A stretch of 12,762 nt of DNA from JAVVVD01 sp964642795 (GTDB lineage: Bacteria; Bacillota; Clostridia; Christensenellales; CAG-138), in contig CAZXRQ010000054.1 in assembly GCA_964642795.1 (NCBI GenBank), positions 1-12,762 on the forward strand. The letters are read 5' to 3'. Positions 6,053-12,762 of the stretch are shown one piece after another. Both the position numbers and the translations under genes were made by a program. The stretch's first letter is position 1. Each line of letters starts with the position of its first letter. The notes under the pieces are model-generated. The model saw nothing but the letters and a program-made list of their open reading frames with translations. It was not told where the DNA came from and ran no database searches.

Positions 6053-7744
6053 ATGAAGAAATTTCTGGCAATCCTGCTTGCGCTGGTAATGGTAGCAGCG
6101 CTGGTCGCCGGCTGCGGCACCACCAATGAAGCTACCACCGAGGGTGGAACCACCACCGAGGGAACCACCGAGGAAGCTACCGAATCTGAGCCGTTCAATC
6201 TGAACGTCAACTTTGCTTCAGAGCCCCAGACCATTGACCCCGCCCTCAACAGCGCTGTTGACGGCGCCGTTATGATCAACCACATGTTCGAAGGTCTGTA
6301 CAAGTGGGTTGACGACGGCCAAGGCAATGCTACGCTGGCGCTGGGCCAGGCTGCTTCCGTTGAAAAGAGCGATGACGGCCTCACCTACACCTTTACCCTG
6401 CGTGACGATGCTATGTGGAGCGATGGCCAGCCTGTTGTGGCTGCCGACTTCGTATACTCTTGGCAGCGCCTCGTAACCCCCGCAACTGCGGCGGATTACA
6501 ACTACATGGCTGACATCCTGCTCAACGCCAACGAGATCATGGCCGACGAAATGACCCCCGACCAGCTCGGCGTTACGGCGCTTGATGACAAGACCCTCGA
6601 AGTTAAGCTGCACACCGCTTGCCCGTACTTCGAAGAGATCATGGCGTTCCCCGCCTTGATGCCTGTCCGTCAGGACATAATCGAAGCCGCTAGCGACCAG
6701 TGGACCTTTGATACCGCCACCTACATTGGCAACGGCCCCTACAAGATGGAGTCCTGGGAGCACAACGCATCCATCGTGCTGGTTCCTTCCGAGACCTATT
6801 ACGATTATGCGAACCTTGGCCCCGATTCCATCACCTTCGCGCTGATGGATGACGCCAACGCCATCTATGCCGCCTATCAGAGCGGCGAGCTCAACTTCAT
6901 CGAAGAAGTGCCCGTAAACGAGATCGCAGCTCTGCTGGCTTCCGGCGAGCTGAACATCGACCCGTACATCGGCACCTACTATGTATGCTTCAACACCCAG
7001 CTGGCTCCGTTTGACGATGCCCGCGTCCGCAAGGCCTTCAGCCTTGTTATAGACCGCAACTACATCGTTGAGCAGATCACCCAGACCGGTCAGGTTCCTG
7101 CAACCGGCTTCGTGCCCGCCGGCATCAATGACGCCGCTGGCGCTTCCGGCGACGACTTCCGCACCGCGGGCGGCGATTACATGGATGTCAGCGCAGCGGC
7201 CTATGAAGCCAACTGCCAAGAAGCACGCACACTGCTGGCCGAGGCTGGCTATGCTGATGGCGTAGGCTTCCCCGTTGTTGAATATCTGTACAACACCAGC
7301 GATAACCACAAGGCTATCGGCGAGGCGCTGCAGAACATGTGGCAGACCCAGCTTGGCGTTACCGTCAACCTCACCAACCAGGATTGGGCAGTCTTCCTCC
7401 AGACCCGTAAGGACGGCGGTTATTCCATCGCCCGTAACGGCTGGATAGCTGACTACAACGATCCCATGAGCTTCCTTGATATGTGGCTGACCGGCGGCGG
7501 CAACAACGACGCCCAGTACTCCAATCCCGAGTACGACGCCCTTATCCAGGCTGCGAAATCCACCTCTGATCCCGCCGAGCGCATGAGCCTCATGCACCAG
7601 GCTGAGGATATCCTCATGGGCGAGGATGTTGTCCATGCGGCTATCTACTTCTACACCAACAAGAACATGCATCAGGGCTTCACCGGCATGTATTACACCC
7701 CGCTGGGATACTACTTCTTCGGTTATACACAGCCCGAGGCGTAA
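6053..7744 (+). CDS. oppA: Oligopeptide-binding lipoprotein OppA (SBP family 5)
   Basis: A 563-residue extracytoplasmic substrate-binding lipoprotein that delivers peptides to OppBC. It opens with a signal peptide MKKFLAILLALVMVAAL and lipobox LVAGC, giving a lipidated Cys21, followed by a Thr/Glu-rich tether (about 22-46). Family-5 features: EPQTIDPALNSAVDG and MFEGLY near the start, LTYTFTLRDDAMWSDGQPV (110-128), IGNGPYKMESW (225-235), and GWIADYNDPMSFLD (463-476). The last contains the Asp (467) that in OppA homologues binds the peptide N terminus, which favours oligopeptides over nickel or haem. The start at 6053 is chosen over an in-frame ATG at 6023, since GGAGGAG (6040-6046) lies 6 nt before it and the shorter form begins exactly at the signal peptide. 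Ile is almost always ATC/ATT here while ATA is common in neighbouring genes, a sign of high expression. Confidence 0.95.
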   Translation: MKKFLAILLALVMVAALVAGCGTTNEATTEGGTTTEGTTEEATESEPFNLNVNFASEPQTIDPALNSAVDGAVMINHMFEGLYKWVDDGQGNATLALGQAASVEKSDDGLTYTFTLRDDAMWSDGQPVVAADFVYSWQRLVTPATAADYNYMADILLNANEIMADEMTPDQLGVTALDDKTLEVKLHTACPYFEEIMAFPALMPVRQDIIEAASDQWTFDTATYIGNGPYKMESWEHNASIVLVPSETYYDYANLGPDSITFALMDDANAIYAAYQSGELNFIEEVPVNEIAALLASGELNIDPYIGTYYVCFNTQLAPFDDARVRKAFSLVIDRNYIVEQITQTGQVPATGFVPAGINDAAGASGDDFRTAGGDYMDVSAAAYEANCQEARTLLAEAGYADGVGFPVVEYLYNTSDNHKAIGEALQNMWQTQLGVTVNLTNQDWAVFLQTRKDGGYSIARNGWIADYNDPMSFLDMWLTGGGNNDAQYSNPEYDALIQAAKSTSDPAERMSLMHQAEDILMGEDVVHAAIYFYTNKNMHQGFTGMYYTPLGYYFFGYTQPEA

Positions 7745-7768
7745 TAGCTTAACAACCTAAGCTAAACT

Positions 7769-7797
7769 AAAGGCGGCAGGTCATCCTGCCGCCTTTT
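7769..7797. terminator. Strong intrinsic terminator between oppA and corA
   Basis: A 12-bp perfect stem, AAAGGCGGCAGG (7769-7780) with CCTGCCGCCTTT (7785-7796), closes on a TCAT loop and is followed by T residues on the plus strand (7794-7797). It lies 24 bp after the oppA stop. Because the stem begins with AAA, it also gives U residues on the minus strand, so it can serve the converging corA transcript as well. Confidence 0.9.
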
Positions 7798-7815
7798 GCA
7801 TAACACGTTTTTTAC

Positions 7816-8646
7816 TCACAACCACTTTTTTCGCTTGAACCAAATGATAAGCCCTATGCCCACAGCAACCGACAGCAGTATTACTCCAAAATAGCCATAG
7901 CGCCATAAAAGCTCCGGCATAAATTTGAAATTCATACCGTACCAGCCCGTTATCAGCGTCAGCGGCAGGAAAATTGCCGCAACTACCGTAAAAATCTTCA
8001 TCAGCTTGTTTTGCTCGATGTCTATTTGGCTTTGGCAGGCCTCGCGCATCTGCGTAACATAATCGCGCAGGCTCATTACATTGCTGCAAAAATGCGCCGC
8101 GCGGTTGTTCACGATATTGAAAAGTCGAACTCCTTCCTTAGTAAAAAGCTCGTTATCGTTTGCGCCAAGGTGATCTGTGATAGTGTCCAGCTCTTCGTAG
8201 TAGCGTTTTAGCCGCAAAAGCTCCTTGCGGAAATCGCGGATGCTGTCAAGGTAATCGCTGCGCGAGTTCTGCAGCACTGCGTCCTCCGCATTGGTTATCA
8301 TGGTCTCGTACTGCTCAAGCAGCTTTGCGTCCTTTGACAGCAGCGCCACAAAAAACAGGTAAAGCGTCCTCTCGTTCGTCTTTGTCTCGGTAAGCAGCTC
8401 ACAGCATTTGTCGTGTGACCGCTCGTCCTCGCAGAAAAAGAAAAGGTCCTCGCGATCTATGTATATCATGATCTGCGATACAGCCGTTTCCTCCGTGCTG
8501 ACGTCATACCATTGAAACGCCATCAGATCGTGGTCGCTGAAGCCCTCGAAGGATTCGGTAAGCTCGCGGCCGAGGTATTCTATTATATCCTCATCCAAAT
8601 ATTCAGAGTATTCGCTGATCTGCTTTTTGTATAAAACTTTTTGCAT
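7816..8646 (-). CDS. corA: CorA-family Mg2+/divalent metal channel
   Basis: A 276-residue protein with the CorA plan: an acidic alpha/beta cytoplasmic N-terminal domain, a long helical stalk (about 105-215), and two C-terminal membrane helices. The first ends in GWYGMNF, containing the GMN filter motif (237-239) that selects hydrated Mg2+; the second is about 252-270, followed by a basic KRKKWL tail. CorA proteins work as homopentamers that let Mg2+ (or Co2+/Ni2+) in. It is somewhat shorter than classical CorA (about 315) and belongs to the divergent Firmicute group. The start at 8646 is preferred to an in-frame ATG at 8709 because GAGGT sits 6-7 nt upstream and the extra 21 residues would overlap the promoter. 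No Mg2+ riboswitch fits in the short leader. It converges with oppA. Confidence 0.88.
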   Translation of the reverse strand: MQKVLYKKQISEYSEYLDEDIIEYLGRELTESFEGFSDHDLMAFQWYDVSTEETAVSQIMIYIDREDLFFFCEDERSHDKCCELLTETKTNERTLYLFFVALLSKDAKLLEQYETMITNAEDAVLQNSRSDYLDSIRDFRKELLRLKRYYEELDTITDHLGANDNELFTKEGVRLFNIVNNRAAHFCSNVMSLRDYVTQMREACQSQIDIEQNKLMKIFTVVAAIFLPLTLITGWYGMNFKFMPELLWRYGYFGVILLSVAVGIGLIIWFKRKKWL

Positions 8647-8692
8647 AGCATTACCTCGCATTTCCGGTAAGCGGCACAACACCGTACACTTG

Positions 8693-8722
8693 ATTATAAT
8701 ACGCCCCAACCAGCTGGCACAA
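8693..8722 (-). promoter_or_regulatory. corA: Probable corA promoter
   Basis: On the minus strand a perfect TATAAT (8698-8693) lies 18 bp after a weak -35, TTGTGC (8722-8717). Transcription would start near 8686, giving a leader of about 40 nt. The -10 is convincing; the -35 is poor. Confidence 0.5.
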
Positions 8723-8746
8723 GTAAAACCGGCATTGCAAAACCAA

Positions 8747-8768
8747 AGGCGGCGTATACTACCGCCGC
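8747..8768 (-). terminator. Terminator of the large surface protein gene
   Basis: On the minus strand GGCGGCG (8768-8762) pairs with CGCCGCC (8753-8747) around an 8-nt loop, then comes TTTGGTTTT. It begins 28 bp after the stop of the surface protein gene and just upstream of the corA promoter, so it isolates the two co-oriented genes. The stem start GGCGGC resembles that of the oppA terminator. Confidence 0.75.
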
Positions 8769-8795
8769 CCTGTTTGCAGGTGTTATAAATACGTT

Positions 8796-11700
8796 CTATT
8801 TCTTCGCGTCCGCATCATCGGCTCTATGTCCCGGCATCAGCAGCACCAGCAGCAAGAGCAATTCCGTCACCATGAAAAACGGCCAATCCAGCCTGCAGAA
8901 GCCGCGCAGCGCGAATAACAGCATCAGCAGCGATAACGCAACGAATGCCGCGATACGCAATGCGATGCCCCTTTTGCGCAGCAAGAGCAGGCATAGCAGC
9001 GCCAGTACGCCCGCCAGCGCCGTAAGCCAATGCCAGAAGCACGCCTTTGCTTCCTCTGCCGGAGCGCCGGACGCCGCAGTCGAACCGTCGGTTTCCATCG
9101 GTGCTTGCGCATCCGTTACGGCAGGGGGGATCCCCTCACCTTCCGCCTCTGCGGTTACGTACGGCGTTTCATCTGGCGTTTCGGTGGCCGAGGGAGTATG
9201 CGTAGTATGCGGCCTTGAAGTCCTGCCTGGCGTAGGTGAAGGCGTAGGCTCCGCCTCGGACGCCCGTCTGGCAAAGCTCGCCTCTATGGTATGCGTTGCA
9301 GCCAAATCCTCGAAGGTATACTGGTTGACGGCTCCGATGGACACCCCATCTACCTTGACGGAAGCAATCCTATATCCGTTGCTTGCCGTTATGGCAAACG
9401 TCACGTCGCTGCCCGTATCAAATACGCCGCCTTCCGGGGAAATCGTGCCGCCGCTGCCCGCCGCAGCCGTGATGGTATACTGGTCGTTCACGGTAAACGC
9501 TACGTCTGCCTGCGCGCTGGTGCCTTCGGCGGTCGTTATGGTAAGCGTGCGCTCATATGTGCCGACCGCAAGCGCGGCATTGGGCTTGATGCGCACAACT
9601 GCGCTGTTCAGTGCTAAAATGGTAAGAGGAAGCGCAGCATCGATCTCGAAATCATCCAGGCTAAGGCTTTGTATGGTCACGGGCTTATTGCCAAGGTTGG
9701 ATATCGTGATAGTCTGATAATCCGAAGGAGTGGCATAATCCGCAGCGACGGAGCCAAACGAAAGCGTACTCGGAGAAGCCGCTATGGTATAATCCGCAGC
9801 TATTACCGTTATCTCCACGGTACCCTCGGCCGTTGCCGTGCCGTCCGTTATGCGGTATGTAAATGTATCCGTGCCATAGAACCCTGCGGCCGGAGTATAG
9901 GTAAGCATGTCCGAATCCTGCTCATATATTGCGGTACTGCTGGCTTCGTTACCGGAAATACTGCCTTCTACAAATGTTATCGTAAGCCCCGTAGTCGTTG
10001 CGTTCAGCGTTTCGTCCATATCCACATCGTAGTCGTTTGCCATGAGCGGCAGCTGTACCGCCTCATCCTGCAGCGTTTGAGCCTCGTCTGTCACCGCTAC
10101 CGGCGCATCGTTTACCTGAGCTACCTCTATGGTAATCGTGCCGGTATCAAATGCCCCGCTATTATCCGTGACCTTGTAATTGACCGTATATGTGCCGTTC
10201 CAATTCGCCTTTGGCGTGTAGGTCAAACAGTTCGTCTGCGCATTAAAATCCGTACTGGTGGCGTCAGAAGCGCCGGTAATAACAAAAGTAAGCGTTTCAT
10301 CCTCGCCGCGCGCAAGGTCGGCGTCCGTGGCCAGCGCTGCGATATCCACCTGCATAGCCGGACCGTCCTCGTTCATATTCAGGGATGTATCGGTTGCCTC
10401 AGGCATATCGTTTACCGGGGTCACGGTCACGGTCACGTAGCCTGTGGCTGTCGCCTCGCCGTCTGTAAGCAAATAGCTGAATACATCCACGCCGTTGAAG
10501 TTCGCAGCCGGCGTATAGGTTAGCAAGCCCGTATTGGATGCGTATTCTACCGTACTGCTCAGCGTTCCGTCGGTAAACAGTCCGTTAAAGCTATTCGGCA
10601 CAATATATATCGTATCCTGCTCGGCTCCGGAATTATCGGTGTCCACATCACTGTCATTTGCAAATATTTGGAACGTAACCGGCGTGTCCTCGGCAGTCGT
10701 TGCGCTGTCCGGGCCTGCGACCGGCACGTCGTTGACCTCTTCCACCGTCACAAGCACGGTAGCAGTCGCGGTATTGCCGTCGCTGTTGGCTATCGTATAC
10801 TCGAAGCTGTCCGTACCGTACCAGTTGGCGCGCGGAGTGTATTTTATCTTATTGTCCGTTGTTACCACCGCCGTGCCGTTCGTGGGCGATGCGGATACCG
10901 CCGTCACCCTCAGCGTGCCATTGTTGCGTTCAGCCGTGTTCAAGTTCAGCACCGTATCGGAATCGATGTCCGAATCGTTCCCCGTTACGTCCACCGTAAC
11001 GCTGCCGTCCTCGCTTACCCAGTCCGTCGCGTAGCCGGGCATAACTATATCCGATGGGGCGGTAGCATCGTAATTGCTTACTGTAAATGACAGCTCAGAG
11101 GAGTTGTTGCCTGCATAATCCTGCGCATAGAAGGTATAGCTGTTGCTACCCTCCGAGGAAACGGAAAAAGTATAGCTGCTGCCCGTAGCCACAAGTATGT
11201 CGTCGCCGTTGTAAATGGCCTTCACGCCTACCGCATCATCCGCCGTAACGGTAACGCTCACGGCCTCGTTGGTCCAGTCGCTGTCATAATCGGCCGTCAG
11301 CGTCGGCGCGGTCGTATCGCCGATTATGCTGCTTACGTTGGAAATGCTGGCGCTTAATGCCTCGGTATCGCTTATTATCACATTAAGGCTCACCAGCAGC
11401 CAGCGCGTCCCCACGGGAACGCTCACGCCATCCACGGCAAGCTGCGAGGTCTCCGCCTGCGTACTCGTGTGGCTATCGGATGCAGCCGCAGCCGCGTTGA
11501 CCGCTGCCGACACGCTGGCGCCAAAGTGTACGGATAATATGCCCGTCGCGCTCGCGTTTTCCGTCTGATCGCCCACATTCGCTACCGCAAGCTGGGCGGA
11601 GGAGGACAGCGTTACGTTGCCCAGATCTATTGCGGCCAACAGATCATTGTCCTGAAGCTGCAGCACCACGGACGCCTCGCCCTCCGCGGAAGCAAAATTA

Positions 11701-11912
11701 AACTGGCTTCCGCTTTGAGACGCGCCGCTTACCGCCCAATAGCTGTTTATAGGTGACAAGTTGATGTTGAACTGGTCAACGGTGCCAGCGCGCGCCGGCT
11801 GCGAAGCAAGCAGCGGCAGCGCACAGTCCAGCAGCAGCACCATTGCCAAAAACACCGCCAGCCTTTTTATCCGAGCTACGCTTACACACAGCTGTATTCT
11901 ATCTTTGTCCAT
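8796..11912 (-). CDS. Large secreted modular surface protein with cadherin-like repeats and three C-terminal TM helices
   Basis: A 1038-residue exported protein, counted from the Met at 11912. A signal peptide with a basic start and the core LAVFLAMVLLLDCALPLLA ends near ARA (about 42). Then: an Ala/Ser-rich beta domain I do not recognise (43-198); an Ig-like domain starting DTTAPTLTADYDSDW (199-282); four cadherin-like (tandem-95/VCBS type) repeats of about 100 residues (299-707), each with YTPxANxxG, a D/YxxxDG segment and VND-x-P boundaries at 393, 500 and 600, plus acidic NDSDVD-like loops typical of Ca2+ sites; an ASPM/HYDIN-like strand region with ISNLGNKPVTI (708-808); an InlB B-repeat-like domain (810-881); a Pro/Thr/Glu linker (884-955); and three hydrophobic helices (about 962-979, 984-1003, 1010-1027). 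It has no LPXTG or SLH anchor. Adhesion or matrix binding is inferred. An in-frame ATG at 11975 is an alternative start; neither has a strong ribosome site. Confidence 0.88.
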   Translation of the reverse strand: MDKDRIQLCVSVARIKRLAVFLAMVLLLDCALPLLASQPARAGTVDQFNINLSPINSYWAVSGASQSGSQFNFASAEGEASVVLQLQDNDLLAAIDLGNVTLSSSAQLAVANVGDQTENASATGILSVHFGASVSAAVNAAAAASDSHTSTQAETSQLAVDGVSVPVGTRWLLVSLNVIISDTEALSASISNVSSIIGDTTAPTLTADYDSDWTNEAVSVTVTADDAVGVKAIYNGDDILVATGSSYTFSVSSEGSNSYTFYAQDYAGNNSSELSFTVSNYDATAPSDIVMPGYATDWVSEDGSVTVDVTGNDSDIDSDTVLNLNTAERNNGTLRVTAVSASPTNGTAVVTTDNKIKYTPRANWYGTDSFEYTIANSDGNTATATVLVTVEEVNDVPVAGPDSATTAEDTPVTFQIFANDSDVDTDNSGAEQDTIYIVPNSFNGLFTDGTLSSTVEYASNTGLLTYTPAANFNGVDVFSYLLTDGEATATGYVTVTVTPVNDMPEATDTSLNMNEDGPAMQVDIAALATDADLARGEDETLTFVITGASDATSTDFNAQTNCLTYTPKANWNGTYTVNYKVTDNSGAFDTGTITIEVAQVNDAPVAVTDEAQTLQDEAVQLPLMANDYDVDMDETLNATTTGLTITFVEGSISGNEASSTAIYEQDSDMLTYTPAAGFYGTDTFTYRITDGTATAEGTVEITVIAADYTIAASPSTLSFGSVAADYATPSDYQTITISNLGNKPVTIQSLSLDDFEIDAALPLTILALNSAVVRIKPNAALAVGTYERTLTITTAEGTSAQADVAFTVNDQYTITAAAGSGGTISPEGGVFDTGSDVTFAITASNGYRIASVKVDGVSIGAVNQYTFEDLAATHTIEASFARRASEAEPTPSPTPGRTSRPHTTHTPSATETPDETPYVTAEAEGEGIPPAVTDAQAPMETDGSTAASGAPAEEAKACFWHWLTALAGVLALLCLLLLRKRGIALRIAAFVALSLLMLLFALRGFCRLDWPFFMVTELLLLLVLLMPGHRADDADAKK

Positions 11913-12043
11913 AATTTCACATTTCCCACGCGCCTGATAACCAATGGTCCTTGATTCAAAATTTGTAGAAGTCATTCGCCCCGAGCATCAGCGTTTGTTT
12001 GAAAACGACAATTTTGCCGCGCTGCTCGGTGATAATTCACCTG
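11913..12043. other. Upstream region of the surface protein gene, no clear promoter
   Basis: No sigma-A promoter with good boxes and spacing was found on the minus strand before the surface protein gene. Small palindromes are present, GGTGA-TAAT-TCACC (12028-12041) and CTGTT-ATCGG-AACAG (12041-12055, running just past this stretch), which could be protein-binding sites or chance. Confidence 0.3.
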
Positions 12044-12241
12044 TTATCGGAACAGTCGCGAGGCCATAAGTGTGTTCATGTTTTTGGGGTGATCGAAAAT
12101 GCAGATGTATCTGACGGCGTCGATTAGGAGAAAAACGCAGTTGTTCAAAGTCAGACCGGCGCCGTCAAACAGCTCAAGCAGCGCTAAACCGCCCGTAAGC
12201 ACAAGCTTTTCCGGTGAATAAAAGATAGCTGATGTTGGCAC
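12044..12241 (-). CDS. Small open frame, unrecognised; gene remnant or hypothetical
   Basis: A 65-codon frame that starts with GTG and has no good ribosome site. It is in the same frame as, and lies one TGA (12242-12244) beyond, the broken effector-binding domain to its right. Its product contains SPEKLVLTGGLALL and LIDAVRYICIFDHP. The first part faintly resembles the PExIVLGGG strand-turn seen near the end of ROK proteins, but the rest does not follow that family, so I do not assign it. No other gene covers this interval. A decayed remnant is at least as likely as a real small gene. Confidence 0.25.
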   Translation of the reverse strand: MPTSAIFYSPEKLVLTGGLALLELFDGAGLTLNNCVFLLIDAVRYICIFDHPKNMNTLMASRLFR

Positions 12242-12538
12242 TCACAGCATCAATATAGCATTCTTATATGCTGGAAACGACCCAAACGGTCGTGGGTGCA
12301 CGGGAATCCATGGCTCGCAATAATAGTTTGCGTCGTTTGTTCCCTTCAGGTATTTTGTGGGATCGCGGTACATTTCCACGCAGCAGCCTGCGGCAAACTC
12401 GCGTTCATTTAGCGCAGGAAGCTATTCCGAGAAGATTTCTGAGTTTATGTCTAACAGCGTGGGTGGTATTGCACCTTTGCAGTGGAAAACAGCCCAAGTA
12501 AATGCAGGAATGGTTTTGGCAACAAATCCTTCCAACCC
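12242..12538 (-). pseudogene. Broken GyrI-like effector-binding domain of an AraC-type regulator
   Basis: In one minus-strand frame, EGFVAKTIPAFTWAVF is followed by HCKGAIPPTLLDINSEIFSE, an amber codon (12422-12424), then LPALNEREFAAGCCVEMY, RDPTKYLKGTNDANYYCE and PWIPV (ending 12299). This is the C-terminal part of the small-molecule binding domain found in many clostridial AraC-family regulators, which usually read IFSEWLP and end WIPVKKK. The amber replaces the conserved Trp (TGG to TAG). After WIPV the frame runs on about 19 codons to a TGA. The N-terminal half of the domain and the helix-turn-helix part are absent, and the frame breaks upstream at an 8-bp tandem repeat. No complete protein can be made, so this is a remnant. 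Family recognition is from memory of the domain's consensus. Confidence 0.72.
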
Positions 12539-12546
12539 TCCAACCC
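12531..12546 (-). repeat. 8-bp tandem duplication at a frame break
   Basis: GGGTTGGA occurs twice in direct tandem on the minus strand (12546-12539 and 12538-12531). Removing one copy would join the upstream frame (YTELLFSDGLEG) to the GyrI-like frame (EGFVAKTIP) without a break. It therefore looks like a slippage or duplication event that shifted the frame. Confidence 0.65.
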
Positions 12547-12723
12547 GTCCGAGAAAAGCAATTCCGTATAGAGGTCTTGATTGTACTCCTTCATGTACGC
12601 AAGCAGTTTGCTCCCATACCGTCGAATTTTCGCTTTGTTGATCTTCGTTCTGCCCGTTTCGTTACCATTCGTTTTATTGTTTCTAGACAGTGTTGAAACA
12701 AACAACAAATCCGAACCCCTCAC
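12541..12723 (-). pseudogene. Fragment upstream of the broken domain, possibly TnpV-like
   Basis: An open frame beginning near 12723 encodes a Lys/Asn-rich start and then IRRYGSKLLAYMKEYNQDLY and TELLFSDGL. The spacing of Tyr-Gly, Tyr-x-Lys-Glu, Tyr and Leu-Leu-x-Ser recalls the short TnpV proteins carried by clostridial conjugative transposons, but only about 30 residues fit and the match is weak. Past the 8-bp repeat the same frame continues to a TAG at 12451-12453, through sequence that makes sense only in the GyrI-like frame. There is no convincing ribosome site. It may be the older N-terminal part of the broken gene or a piece of a mobile element. Confidence 0.3.
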
Positions 12724-12747
12724 CTATCGGTGTCGGGTTCGGATTTG
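12706..12747 (-). terminator. Strong hairpin terminator of a gene beyond the right edge
   Basis: CAAATCCGAACCC and GGGTTCGGATTTG (12706-12718 and 12735-12747) form a perfect 13-bp stem. Inside, CACC-TATC-GGTG adds a second 4-bp stem after a CT/TC internal loop. On the minus strand the stem is followed by TTGTTTGTTTC, a T-rich tail; on the plus strand there is none. It should therefore end transcription of a minus-strand gene lying past 12762. Confidence 0.75.
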
Positions 12748-12762
12748 CACGGTTTGGAGAAG

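Noticed and set aside
6218..7672. 484-codon minus-strand open frame inside oppA
   Set aside because: It is the mirror of a highly codon-biased gene: C-ending codons in oppA make stops rare on the other strand. It has no ribosome site, promoter or recognisable domain.
8872..9717. 281-codon plus-strand open frame, and others across 9669-11090
   Set aside because: They are antisense to the surface protein gene, whose frame shows repeated domains throughout. The plus-strand products are low-complexity.
10421..10440. Short tandem GGTCAC repeat as a possible regulatory repeat
   Set aside because: It encodes the VTVTVTP strand of a cadherin-like repeat and is explained by the protein sequence.
12451..12723. 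Intact 90-residue gene
   Set aside because: Its last 30 codons lie in the wrong frame of a recognisable GyrI-like domain, and no ribosome site precedes it, so it is better read as a broken gene.
1..12762. CRISPR array, tRNA, rRNA, IS element or prophage genes
   Set aside because: No regularly spaced repeats, cloverleaf, rRNA-like stretch or transposase/integrase motif was found on either strand.

Overview
The window looks like chromosomal DNA of a moderately GC-rich (mid-50s % by eye) low-copy Firmicute, most likely a gut-type Clostridia lineage. The basis is strong AGGAGG-type ribosome binding sites, consensus sigma-A promoters (TTGACA/TTGACG with TATAAT and 16-17 bp spacers), a typical clostridial lipoprotein signal peptide on the binding protein, and no outer-membrane features. 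No rRNA, tRNA, CRISPR array or intact mobile element is visible.

Layout. (1) Positions 1-130 hold two hairpins downstream of a minus-strand pair. (2) Positions 130-1683, minus strand: a PII-like signalling protein followed by a CPA2-type cation:proton antiporter without a cytoplasmic regulatory domain, driven by a near-perfect promoter at 1724-1752. (3) Positions 1684-1910: a divergent control region, with the oppB promoter at 1811-1838 overlapped by a small palindrome. (4) Positions 1911-7744, plus strand: a complete oligopeptide ABC importer in the order oppB-oppC-oppD-oppF-oppA. The membrane and ATPase genes are tightly coupled. The lipoprotein gene oppA is last, has its own promoter inside a large inverted repeat, shows stronger codon optimisation, and ends in a strong terminator at 7769-7797. 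(5) Positions 7816-8646, minus strand: a CorA-type Mg2+/metal channel. (6) Positions 8796-11912, minus strand: a large secreted modular surface protein with four cadherin-like repeats, other beta domains, a Pro/Thr linker and three C-terminal membrane segments. (7) Positions about 12040-12762: a decayed stretch containing a broken effector-binding (GyrI-like) domain of an AraC-type regulator, with an amber codon in place of a conserved Trp and an 8-bp tandem duplication at the frame break. A strong hairpin terminator at the window edge belongs to a gene further right.

How it works together. OppA on the outer membrane face captures peptides, OppB/OppC form the channel, and OppD/OppF power it. 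OppF has an unusual ABC signature (FSGCQ instead of FSGGQ), so one of the two ATPase sites may be altered. The antiporter and PII-like pair looks like a ligand-gated ion-homeostasis unit, in which the small trimeric-type sensor would supply the regulation that related antiporters carry in their own C-terminal domains.

No wholly new system is proven. The best leads are the PII-like/antiporter pair, the OppF signature change, the promoter-embedded inverted repeat with 5'-terminal hairpins of the opp transcripts, and the mosaic pseudogene at the right end.
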